DNA from: Chlamydomonas reinhardtii
Lineage: Eukaryota; Chlorophyta; Chlorophyceae; Chlamydomonadales; Chlamydomonadaceae
Assembly (NCBI RefSeq): GCF_000002595.2
Contig: NC_057004.1
Span: forward strand, 6,794,248 to 6,858,247
Direction of reading: 5' to 3'
Length of the DNA: 64,000 nucleotides
Each line of letters opens with the position of its first letter. Position 1 is the stretch's first letter. Shown piece after piece: positions 36,101-43,943 of this stretch. The translations under genes and the position numbers were made by a program. The notes beneath the pieces were generated by a model, which ran no database searches, was not told the origin of the DNA, and saw nothing but the letters and a program-made list of their open reading frames with translations.

Positions 36101-36566
36101 AGTGAAGCGATAGGGCGTTTGGTTCTATTATGTGAACGACCGTACCCAAAGAGCCAGCGTTTTCGCTGCTAAACACGAATGCGCTTGACATGTTAGGTAG
36201 TATGGGGTCGGCTTGGTATCCTGGTACTACCAAATACATTTCAAGCTCTCATAGATAAGCCGAAGCAGAGTGTGACGGTGTCCGCGTGTTGGACCAGCTC
36301 CCATCTGGATTCACGACTAGTTTCAACCCACAGACGACCCTTAAGTTGCAAGATTATGAAGCTATTCACTATTATTTGAACATGGCCCTGCCTCAGGCGG
36401 CTTAGGAGACGCACCTCGTTGGAATGTCAGAGTGCCGAACCCCCACGCCGGTCCCTGAGTCAGTCGCCGCGCAGCAATACCATGCATATGTACAATGAAC
36501 AATTAACCAAAGCAATATCCAGCATTGCGGTTTGGTTGGCGCCGAGCGACGTCCAGTGGAACACAT
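27199..36566 (-). CDS. Large surface protein: SPPSP tract, CAP domain, three YfaP-like repeats, TM
   Basis: Twenty exons: 36566-36415, 36083-36017, 35868-33660, 33566-33522, 33394-33291, 33162-33025, 32782-32714, 32594-32496, 32335-32269, 32137-31967, 31489-31260, 31013-30467, 30321-30140, 29874-29797, 29577-29364, 29131-29082, 28811-28736, 28599-28535, 28341-28160, 27871-27199; 1,805 residues in frame. Order: signal peptide (core [18 protein letters not shown]), SPPSP tract at about 86-790, CAP domain at about 825-983 with both signatures ([24 protein letters not shown]), and a DCDGDGGLD segment. Three YfaP/DUF2135-like repeats (about 1020-1580) follow, the first two separated by a second Pro-rich tract, then a Ser/Thr stalk, a TM helix (about 1761-1786) and the tail [13 protein letters not shown]. 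An upstream in-frame ATG at 36608 is an alternative start. The acceptor at 31490 is AAG, not CAG. Likely a wall- or matrix-facing glycoprotein; role unknown. Confidence 0.78.
30525..30845 (-). repeat. Second proline-rich tract of the surface protein
   Basis: Codes for [15 protein letters not shown]-type sequence of about 110 residues inside the exon at 30467-31013. It separates the first and second YfaP-like repeats. Its units are less regular than those of the main tract at 33.7-35.8 kb. Confidence 0.8.
33719..35835 (-). repeat. SPPSP minisatellite coding for the extensin-like tract
   Basis: About 2.1 kb of near-identical units of roughly 130-210 bp. Counting the marker VPPAPP gives 12 copies and thus about 13 units, each containing [11 protein letters not shown] and a variable number of RPPSP blocks. 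Unit lengths differ by whole SPRPP blocks, as expected from slippage or unequal exchange. The opposite strand is also open throughout as Gly-rich nonsense. Confidence 0.9.
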
Positions 36567-38400
36567 TCCGCCTGAGTTCCCGCAGGTTAGTGTGGATTTA
36601 CTGGTCATGTTGAATGATTTGTTACTAGACAGTGAAAGCCATTTGAGGCAAGTCTCGGTATGAGAGTGAGCAAACCAGAGTTGGGAAGTTACTCAAGGCC
36701 GAGTTTGCAATATCATCTATGTATTCGAGTGCTTTTAGCATAACCAGTGCAAGGATATATGTGCGGGCCAACATCTAGGGATTGGGGATTTGGGGGTCGA
36801 CCTTCACACGAGCTCAATGCGGCTCCCCTTCCCCCCTCCGGCCCCGCGCTTCCCCAAGGTTTTCCTTCGTGCCATGTAAGGCGATGGGCATGGTGTCATG
36901 ACACCATATGGCTGCGATTAGATACATGCATGCGACTGAGGCGGGTGTCACGGGCGTGTGGTTGCAAGTTGCACACCCTGCTGAAGGAAATCCGTGCGTG
37001 GACGCTGGTCACCTGCCTGCAGGTGCGCCCTGCCTGCAGGTGCGCTCTTGGGTCACGGGTTGGGTGCGCTGCGACTCTGCTTTGCGAATGTGGTGTTGCG
37101 GTGTGTATGTCTGGTGCTGTCGCTTGGCCGGGCGCCCGGAGCGTGAGGAATGCGCGTCAGCAAACTTCCAGCCAGCCAGCAACTTGTCGGTACGGTAACT
37201 CCGGCGTTCGACCAGCCGCGCGCTCATACAAGCACTGCTGTTGCAAATTGTTTGCTATCTGCTGGGGTCCGGGAGTCAGCTGCACCCTACGGGACTTCAC
37301 CAACCTGCCATAACCCTGTCCCATCGCACACCCTGCTTAAGGACATAGCCCAGACGCATGAGGCGCGGGTTGCTTGTGTTGCGCAGGGGTGTTGGTCTGC
37401 GTTTGCACTAGTTTCGCACAGCACAGCAATATGTGTATGTGTGTATGAGTGTATGTGTGGGGCCGGGGCCAGGTCGCAAGTGCAGATTAAGGACGATTAG
37501 CGACCATTGCGACGTGCGCCGAGTTGGACACCCCACAGCCCTTCACAGCTGTATCAACGCGTTTACTCGGGTTTCCCGTATGCCCCGTGCCCCGTGGCAC
37601 CCTGCGTGGCACCCACATCTAGTCGTGTGTCACACAGGCACACAGAACGTTCGGGGGTGGTTTCGGGGAACCGTTATCCACGTGCTTGAAAAACGCAACA
37701 CCAGGGGTGTCCAGGGGTGTCCAACTCGGCGCACGTCGCAATGGTCGCTAATCGTCCTTAATCTGCACTTGCGACCTGGCCCCGGCCCCACACATACACT
37801 CATACACACATACACATATTGCCGTGCTGTGCGAAACTAGTGCAAACGCAGACCAACACATAAGTCATAAGGGTACCAACAGGCACTGCCTCAAACATCT
37901 GCACCCGCACACCAGCCGGCCAACCTGCGGCAAACGAGCCTCCTGCCTGACAAGCCGGCATTTATGTTTTCGGGCTACTAGAGGGGACGATCTGAAGCGT
38001 GCAAGCATGCTAGGGACCAATTTTGCGCCACCAATCCCCAGGGTTGCTGCAAACCCTCCCGTCAAAGTCCGTGTAAGTCCGCGCAGGCGCGCACAGTGGG
38101 TCCCAGCCAAGCCATTCACCCGCCAGATCCCCACCAGTTGCATCTATGCCACAGTCGGGAAACTGCAGGACAATATCCCCGCAACAAAAGCCGGGACATG
38201 ACAACGCTAGGGACCCGCACTAGCCAAGGCGCAAGCGTCTAGGCACCAGCGCGCAAGGCGCAACCCAGAGCAACAGCCCTGCCCATCGCACACCACCTCA
38301 CAAAACCTTCCTGTGTATCTGCCTGCCCACTTAACTTTCTACGTGCCTGCCTGCCCGCGAAACTTCCTGAGTGCCTGCCTGTCCCGCCCCACGCCCGCTT
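36567..38400. other. Intergenic upstream of the surface-protein gene
   Basis: Holds the promoter side of the CAP/YfaP gene, the foldback element at 37389-37859, and a short imperfect minisatellite of GTGCCTGCCTGCCCG-like units near 38310-38385. The open frame at 36747-37313 (+) has no recognisable domain and is not called. Confidence 0.45.
37389..37859. mobile_element. Foldback element with 146-bp terminal inverted repeats
   Basis: The left arm 37389-37534 and right arm 37714-37859 are reverse complements with about one mismatch (CAGCAAT against CGGCAAT when read inward). They enclose a 179-bp spacer. Each arm carries the same run from GTGTTGGTCTGCG through a TGTATG-rich stretch to GAGTTGGACACCCC. 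There is no coding capacity. No target-site duplication is obvious at the outer ends. Near-identity of the arms implies recent origin or gene conversion. A non-autonomous DNA transposon is the likeliest explanation. Confidence 0.75.
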
Positions 38401-38743
38401 TCTGGCCAGCCGCTGGTCCGGCCCGCGTTCTTGCACCCACACAAGAACGACGGGGATATGCTGAACCTCAGCCACCTGGACGTCAAGCGGGAGGAGCTTG
38501 AGCCAATATTCAAACGGGAGGGCGTGGAGCTGGTCACCACGTGGACGACTGGTGTTGATGGTCCCAAAGAGGAGGCTCTGGCGGCGGTAGTCCGCTTCTA
38601 CCACGACCACTTTGACCTGTTCATGGAGGCGCTGGGCGGGCCGGAGCATAAGCCCGCGGCCATGGTGAAGCCCGCCTACCGCCCACCGGAGCCTGTGGCT
38701 ACGAACCGGCCAGCGGTTCCCCCGTTGAAGGACCTGTGCGTCA
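38401..38743 (+). pseudogene. Unknown open frame, left part, interrupted by LINE
   Basis: An open frame with coding-like composition (MLNLSHLDVKREELEPIFKR, VRFYHDHFDLFMEALGG) runs into the LINE insertion point. The copy of the 12-bp duplication on the far side of the LINE lies in the same reading frame, so one exon was probably split. I do not recognise the protein. Whether it belonged to a host gene or another repeat is unclear. Confidence 0.4.
38732..38743. repeat. Target-site duplication, left copy
   Basis: ACCTGTGCGTCA, identical to 43414-43425, directly abutting the AAT-rich 3' tail of the LINE. Confidence 0.8.
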
Positions 38744-41700
38744 TAAATAATAATAATAATAGGTACTCCCTGCATGACAGGGCGTGTTCTGCGGAGGTAG
38801 GGGTGTGAGGGCGTGAGAGACCACCGCATAGATGGTCTCCGCCGCTGAGCCCCTGTCCCCCAAGTGAGAGAGGGGAGGTTGCCAGTGCGCCTAGGCGTAC
38901 TGGGCCTGGCCCCTTTCCCACAGCGGGTCATACGGTTTTATGGTGGTCTCCCTGGCCATTTGTGGCTGTAGATTTCGCGGCGGAGGGCTGTGATGGCGGT
39001 TGTGGTGTGGATGGCGTGCTGCACTAGTTTACGGCATGTGCTGTGTGCGGACTGTGTGGGGCATCCGAGTGTTTTGAGGAGGGCATGAAGGTGGGGTGTG
39101 ACCGTGCCAGTATGGCCAAGGCTAATTACAGTGTCTGGGCTGTACATCACGTCCCAGCCTGCGTCGCGGAGAGCGGCCACAAGGTCTTCGTGTTGTTGCA
39201 GCTTCTCTGCGCGTTTGTCCGGGTGGTTTAGGTCCGAGCAGTATCCGACTTCTATGACGTAGACCTTATGAGCGCTCCTTTGTCGGCGTGTGCGGGGTGC
39301 ACGGGCTGGCAGTCCGGGCCTGTGCATCCGGAGTGTGGGAATGACCAGCAGGTCTGGACGGAACTTCTTGCGCACGCTCTCTGGCGTGCTGGGGAGCATC
39401 CACGCAGGAATGCGGGTTCCCCCGCTGTAAGTGGGGGCATCCTTACCGGCGTCCATGTACATAACGCAGCCTCCATAGTGGCCCTGACTAATTGCTTTCG
39501 CTATCCGCTGGACAGCGCGGTTGTGACGCGCAATGTAGGCTGCTTTCATGCGTGGGTGGGTGCAGCCGCCCAGGGTGTGCGTGCCACCGTCGTCGCCGCG
39601 GCACAGGGGGCATTCGCCGCCTGCGCAGCCGGGCATGGGGTGTTTTACTCTTGCGGCCCGCTTGGCATTCCAGGAGAGGCCCCAGCGGTATTTGAACGCG
39701 CAGCGGGCCTCTTCAAATGAGAACTTGTCGAACAGGTTTAGGCCGTAGCGTTCGTCGATGTGCTTCCTCGCTGCCTCCCATAGTTCCGCGTACAGTCCTG
39801 ATTTGGTATAACCGGTCGCGGTGGATTTACGGGCCATTTTCTTCAGGTCGCGATTGAGGTCGTTGGCGTAGCGTAACCGTTCTTCCAAATTGCCATTGTG
39901 CTCCACAGTTTCCTTCTGGGCAATCCATCCCTCTAAGGGTTCATATGGGTGCGAGTATAGAGTTTCTGTCGCATCCGGCTGCACTGTTCTGGTGGCCACA
40001 GCCTGTGCCGCTTCATCCGCTTTCTGATTTCCTACGCATGTGTCTGTCTGGTGCGACCTTACGTGATAAAATGATGTCTTGTGTCCAGCTAGGGCACGTT
40101 CCGCAAGTTGGTCGACTATGGTCCCAAACATCTCGCGGTGCTTGCTTACGTGGAGTGACTCGGGCTCCATAATGGCGCGGCGGAGGATGAACAGACTGAC
40201 AAGACTGTCGGTGTAGACCCGTAGGTGAGGTGTGTCTCGATGGAGGCGGAGCGCCGTGCGTATGGCGGATGATTCACACCGAAGGATGGTGCTCAGGGGT
40301 GTGTTGAAGGCGATGTCTTCATCAATGTGCGTGGCGCGGTTGTCGCTGGCGTCCCAGACCGCCGCTCCCAGGCCCGTGTACTCTTGTGTGTGTGGTACTT
40401 TGCTCCCGTCGGTAAAGACCGCAGAGCCTCGTGTGTGTGCGAGCGGGACATAAGCGCGGTAGAGGGTTGCAAGCTCCGTGGGGGATGGTAGAGTGGGGGC
40501 ATCGCGAGGGGGCTGGGGCTGGGGCGTCTGGCTGCTCTGGGCAAGGATGCGCCGTTTTAACTTCCGGGGGGTTGGGGGCCACGGGTTGGGTGTGTCTGGG
40601 TCCGTGGGGGGTTTACGGGTAGCTAGGTGCGGGGTGTGCCCGAGCGCGTCCGCTAGGGCAAGTGCAAGCCCACTTTCCAGGGCCTGATTGAGGAGGAGGC
40701 GGCCCCTTTCGTTTGTCACGCACAGGAGGTGGAGTCCACGTCGGTGAGCGGGGAGCTCCTGCGGCTGGCCTAGGCCTGAGGCCAGGCCTGCCCAGGCGTG
40801 CGCCGGTTTGATGTGCCCCAGGTCGTGGACCAGTGGGTGCTGGAGCCAGGCTGTGTAGCCGCTGGTTTCGCCGTAGGGGACAACCACGACAGATAGGTGC
40901 GGTGTGTGCGGTGTTGCCGCCTCGGCGCTGGCGACCGCCCACGCCATGGCCAGGCTGGTGTGTTCGGGTTGTGGGGGTGGGTGAACGAAGGAGATTCCAT
41001 CTAGCGTGCGGCTGTAGCAGTCATGGGCGGCCCCGAACTCTGAATCTTGCGGGTGGGTAGTGTAGTATGCCGGGATGTCGCAGTGGGCGTTGAGGGGAGA
41101 TGCGAATGCCTCCGTCTGGAACTTGATATGGGACGTGAGAGTGGACATTAGGTCGGGGCAGAGGGTGACCTCGTGCGCTGGGTTGGTGGAACTCTCCTTG
41201 TGGCGTTTGCTGGGGCGGTACCGTATAATCAGGGAGGCCAGGGCGGCAGCGAACCTTTCCGGGGGGTGAGTGGGGTTAAGGGTCCTGTACCGGGCGTGGA
41301 GTAGGGCAAGTCGGGCAGCGCTAACGGTTCCTATGCAGCGTCCGTCCGGGCCGTAGACCCTAGCGGGGGGGTCGGGGTCTTGGGGGGGGCCGGACGGCGT
41401 GCCTGTGGCGCTGCCCGGCTCACGTGTGCCCACTTGAATACAGTATTGACCTGTCGGGTGGATGTCTGTGTCCGGGTTACAGGATTTGACGTCGATGGTG
41501 CTGCACCGGAGGATCGCACGTTTGCGTGCGGCTTCGCTGGGTGCTGGGTCTCGCCATCTCCCCTGGCGCTGCTTACTGGTGAGGTGATTGTCGAGGGCGG
41601 GAGGCGGGGTAGGGTCAGGGGGCGCGTCTACGGCTTGGGCAAGAGTGTAGCGGGCCAGGGCGGCCGCCCACCCGGGGTTTTCGGAGAGTGAGGAGAGGGG

Positions 41701-43413
41701 GTCTTCCGTTTCAGCCCAGTGCACTTGGACCATGAAGCGCCGGATGCCTTGCCCCCATAGTCGGCACGGGGGTTTGGTTGTGCTAGTGGCGTTGTAGTTC
41801 TGTAGCTCGTAGGCTCGGAGGATGCCGTTTGTGGTCAGGGTGGGTTGCCACAGAACCCTATAGCGACAGCGTTCTGCCCAGGGGGGCTCCTCGGGCGGTG
41901 GGCCCTGCTTTCGTTTTCGCTTGGGCGGCGGGGCGTTAGTTTTGTGGGTCATGGGTCCGCTGACGACGGCTGCGATAATGTCGTCGCGGTTAGTTAGATG
42001 GGCGGTGATGTGCTGTGCTGCCTGTACCCCAGCGATGGACTGGGGTAGGCGGCCATTCAGCGCATTGTCTCTGACTTTGCGCCACGCAGGGCGGGAGCTT
42101 GGCTGCGCGGCTGCGCTGTCTCTCCTGGGTGCGGCTGCCCGTGTAGGGGCCCGCGGCTGAATAGCATGGTGAGTGTATGGGCAGCGGGTGGGCTGGGAGC
42201 CGCGTTTACGCCGGTTATGCGAGTGTGCGGGCGCGGGCGGTGGGGTTGTGGCTGGGCAGCCATCGGGTAGGTACAGCCGCTGGTACGTGGGAGCAGCAGG
42301 TTGCTGGTATGGCCGGGTATGTAGTAGCGCGTGGACTGTGTGGGTGTGTGGGCCGGTGATTAGTGCGCGGGCTGGCATTTGCCTGATTGGGGACCTCCAG
42401 GTCCCCGTCCATCGCGTGGTCCCTAGGGTTTTGCATTGTTGAGCGAGTGGGGCGAACTCCCTCGCGGCACTCATGTAGAAAGCTAGGTCCTTTGTGGGGT
42501 CGGAGGGGTCATGAACCGTAGAGCCGGGTAGGGCGTCGTCATTGGCTTCGACCTCGGGGTTTCTTGTGCGTGTGTCGTGTTTGATGAAGTGAGAATGACG
42601 TTGCTTTGCCGTTTGCTTCGGTTTTGCCTGCAGGACTTCTAGGGAAGGTTTTGGTGGAGCCGCGGGGCTCGGTAGTGCCTCTTGCCAGCGGGCCAGGAGG
42701 GAGGTGAGAGTTCGTTGGGGTATGGGTTTAGGTAGGTCTCCAGCTGAATTGAGGTCGGCCTTGGAGACGCCGGCGGGCAGGGTGCGGCTTTGCATGGGGA
42801 GGGGTTTGTGGCCCATAGATTTGGGGGGTGCTTCTGACGGTTTACATAGGGCGACGGTAAATCGGTTTAAGGCCCTCTTGTGCTTGTCTTTCACCCTGCC
42901 TTTTGGGAACCGCCGGTCAAGCTGCGTGGTGTCAATAATGTGCCGCCCTGTGTTTGCGTCCACCAGGTCCGCCAAGTTCAGTCCAAGGTCGATGGTCAAG
43001 GGGCTGATCCAGTCGGCGCGAAGGTAGGCGGGCGTGGTGGCTTCAGCGGCCCGCAGTTTAGAGACAAGGGCTGGTAGGGCGGCAGTGAATTCTTTGCCTT
43101 GCAGCATGGCAAGTAGGTCGTGGTCCTGTAGAAGTGTGAGTTGTTTAAGGGTGACAAAAAATTGACCCGCCCTTTTCATGTCGTGCAGTGGGAGGTCACT
43201 TCCTGCGTGCGCGGCCTGTAGGTGGAGCAGGCGGCGTGTCACGACACCAAGCCGGCCGGTGTCGTTGAGCGAGATTACAAGTAGCCTCGAGGCTCTCTGC
43301 ACGTATTCTTCCCGGAGTGAGCCGATCCCGAGACCGCCTAGCACGGCGGGTAGTAGGATGGCGCGGGTGGCGCAATCGCGTGGTAGACCGACGCATCTTC
43401 GAGCGATGCCTGC
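38744..43413 (-). mobile_element. 5'-truncated Dualen/RandI-like non-LTR retrotransposon
   Basis: A 4,670-bp LINE on the - strand bounded by identical 12-bp duplications. Its 3' end carries a short (ATT)n tail, seen as AATAATAAT at 38745-38760 on the + strand, and a 3' UTR of about 190 bp. The 5' end falls late in the reverse-transcriptase region, so the apurinic endonuclease and most of the RT are missing. This is the usual result of incomplete target-primed reverse transcription. RNase H together with a restriction-like endonuclease is the hallmark of the Dualen/RandI group described from Chlamydomonas. Perfect duplications and an unbroken frame suggest a young insertion. Confidence 0.8.
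38938..43413 (-). CDS. LINE ORF C-terminal part: RT end, RNase H, CCHC, restriction-like endonuclease
   Basis: Open without interruption for 1,491 codons from the truncated 5' edge to the TAA at 38938. It starts within the RT thumb (LLPAVLGGLGIGSL) and continues through a Pro-rich linker. Next is RNase H (AVFTDGSK, CESSAIRTAL, VYTDSLVSLF, HVRSHQTD, NQKADEAAQAV), with the acidic residues in place. Then come a CCHC knuckle (CPLC..H..C followed by HPRMKAAYIARHNRA) and a PD-(D/E)xK type endonuclease (FRPDLLVIP, YVIEVGYCSD, KRAEKLQQHEDL). This copy lacks its own start, so it would not move autonomously. The order fits Dualen elements, which encode two endonucleases; only the second is in view. Confidence 0.85.
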   Translation of the reverse strand, partial: AGIARRCVGLPRDCATRAILLPAVLGGLGIGSLREEYVQRASRLLVISLNDTGRLGVVTRRLLHLQAAHAGSDLPLHDMKRAGQFFVTLKQLTLLQDHDLLAMLQGKEFTAALPALVSKLRAAEATTPAYLRADWISPLTIDLGLNLADLVDANTGRHIIDTTQLDRRFPKGRVKDKHKRALNRFTVALCKPSEAPPKSMGHKPLPMQSRTLPAGVSKADLNSAGDLPKPIPQRTLTSLLARWQEALPSPAAPPKPSLEVLQAKPKQTAKQRHSHFIKHDTRTRNPEVEANDDALPGSTVHDPSDPTKDLAFYMSAAREFAPLAQQCKTLGTTRWTGTWRSPIRQMPARALITGPHTHTVHALLHTRPYQQPAAPTYQRLYLPDGCPATTPPPAPAHSHNRRKRGSQPTRCPYTHHAIQPRAPTRAAAPRRDSAAAQPSSRPAWRKVRDNALNGRLPQSIAGVQAAQHITAHLTNRDDIIAAVVSGPMTHKTNAPPPKRKRKQGPPPEEPPWAERCRYRVLWQPTLTTNGILRAYELQNYNATSTTKPPCRLWGQGIRRFMVQVHWAETEDPLSSLSENPGWAAALARYTLAQAVDAPPDPTPPPALDNHLTSKQRQGRWRDPAPSEAARKRAILRCSTIDVKSCNPDTDIHPTGQYCIQVGTREPGSATGTPSGPPQDPDPPARVYGPDGRCIGTVSAARLALLHARYRTLNPTHPPERFAAALASLIIRYRPSKRHKESSTNPAHEVTLCPDLMSTLTSHIKFQTEAFASPLNAHCDIPAYYTTHPQDSEFGAAHDCYSRTLDGISFVHPPPQPEHTSLAMAWAVASAEAATPHTPHLSVVVVPYGETSGYTAWLQHPLVHDLGHIKPAHAWAGLASGLGQPQELPAHRRGLHLLCVTNERGRLLLNQALESGLALALADALGHTPHLATRKPPTDPDTPNPWPPTPRKLKRRILAQSSQTPQPQPPRDAPTLPSPTELATLYRAYVPLAHTRGSAVFTDGSKVPHTQEYTGLGAAVWDASDNRATHIDEDIAFNTPLSTILRCESSAIRTALRLHRDTPHLRVYTDSLVSLFILRRAIMEPESLHVSKHREMFGTIVDQLAERALAGHKTSFYHVRSHQTDTCVGNQKADEAAQAVATRTVQPDATETLYSHPYEPLEGWIAQKETVEHNGNLEERLRYANDLNRDLKKMARKSTATGYTKSGLYAELWEAARKHIDERYGLNLFDKFSFEEARCAFKYRWGLSWNAKRAARVKHPMPGCAGGECPLCRGDDGGTHTLGGCTHPRMKAAYIARHNRAVQRIAKAISQGHYGGCVMYMDAGKDAPTYSGGTRIPAWMLPSTPESVRKKFRPDLLVIPTLRMHRPGLPARAPRTRRQRSAHKVYVIEVGYCSDLNHPDKRAEKLQQHEDLVAALRDAGWDVMYSPDTVISLGHTGTVTPHLHALLKTLGCPTQSAHSTCRKLVQHAIHTTTAITALRREIYSHKWPGRPP

Positions 43414-43425
43414 ACCTGTGCGTCA
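43414..43425. repeat. Target-site duplication, right copy
   Basis: ACCTGTGCGTCA, identical to 38732-38743, abutting the truncated 5' end of the LINE. Confidence 0.8.
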
Positions 43426-43645
43426 CCTGCCTGGTCTACTTCGGCTGCTCGCTTGATGGCCTGACCAACCACGCATTCCAGGCCTGCCGCCGCCGGCCCC
43501 GAGTGAGCAGCGCCTACCGCAAGACCATCTCCAGGAACTTGGCGGCAGTGGTAAACAGCTCCGCCGCAGAGCGCTACGGCGCCCTGGCGTGGTTCGGCTG
43601 GGGGCGACGTGGAGAGCGAGGCGGAGTGGCGATGGGCCGTTAGCG
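43414..43645 (+). pseudogene. Unknown open frame, right part, after the LINE
   Basis: Begins with the second copy of the 12-bp duplication (43414-43425) and stays open to a TAG at 43643-43645. It has a helical, basic character (CLVYFGCSLDGLTNHAFQAC, AYRKTISRNLAAVVNSS). The frame agrees with that of the segment left of the LINE. The product is unrecognised. Confidence 0.4.
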
Positions 43646-43943
43646 CGCAGGGTGGCAACGGGACCAGTTCTTGTTCACAATCAGTTAGGACAACTTCATT
43701 CACCATCTATGCATGGATATGGACTCGCACGTGCGTGACCCGAGCGTCACGCACTCTTCAATGGCCCCATGCGCAGTACTTCGTGTACAGTTCCAACTTC
43801 CGCCCACGATGACAATTTCTGTGTGCCTGTGCCTGCCACCCACGCCGCTGTGTGTGTAGCTCCGGCAGGTCAACGCAGCGATAGTCTATCTAGACTCATG
43901 CAACTTCGGCACACACGACAACACCGCCTGCATCTGCTAGTGG

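Noticed and set aside
36747-37313. 188-codon open frame on the + strand
   Set aside because: Cys- and Arg-rich nonsense character with no domain, in a repeat-bearing intergenic region.
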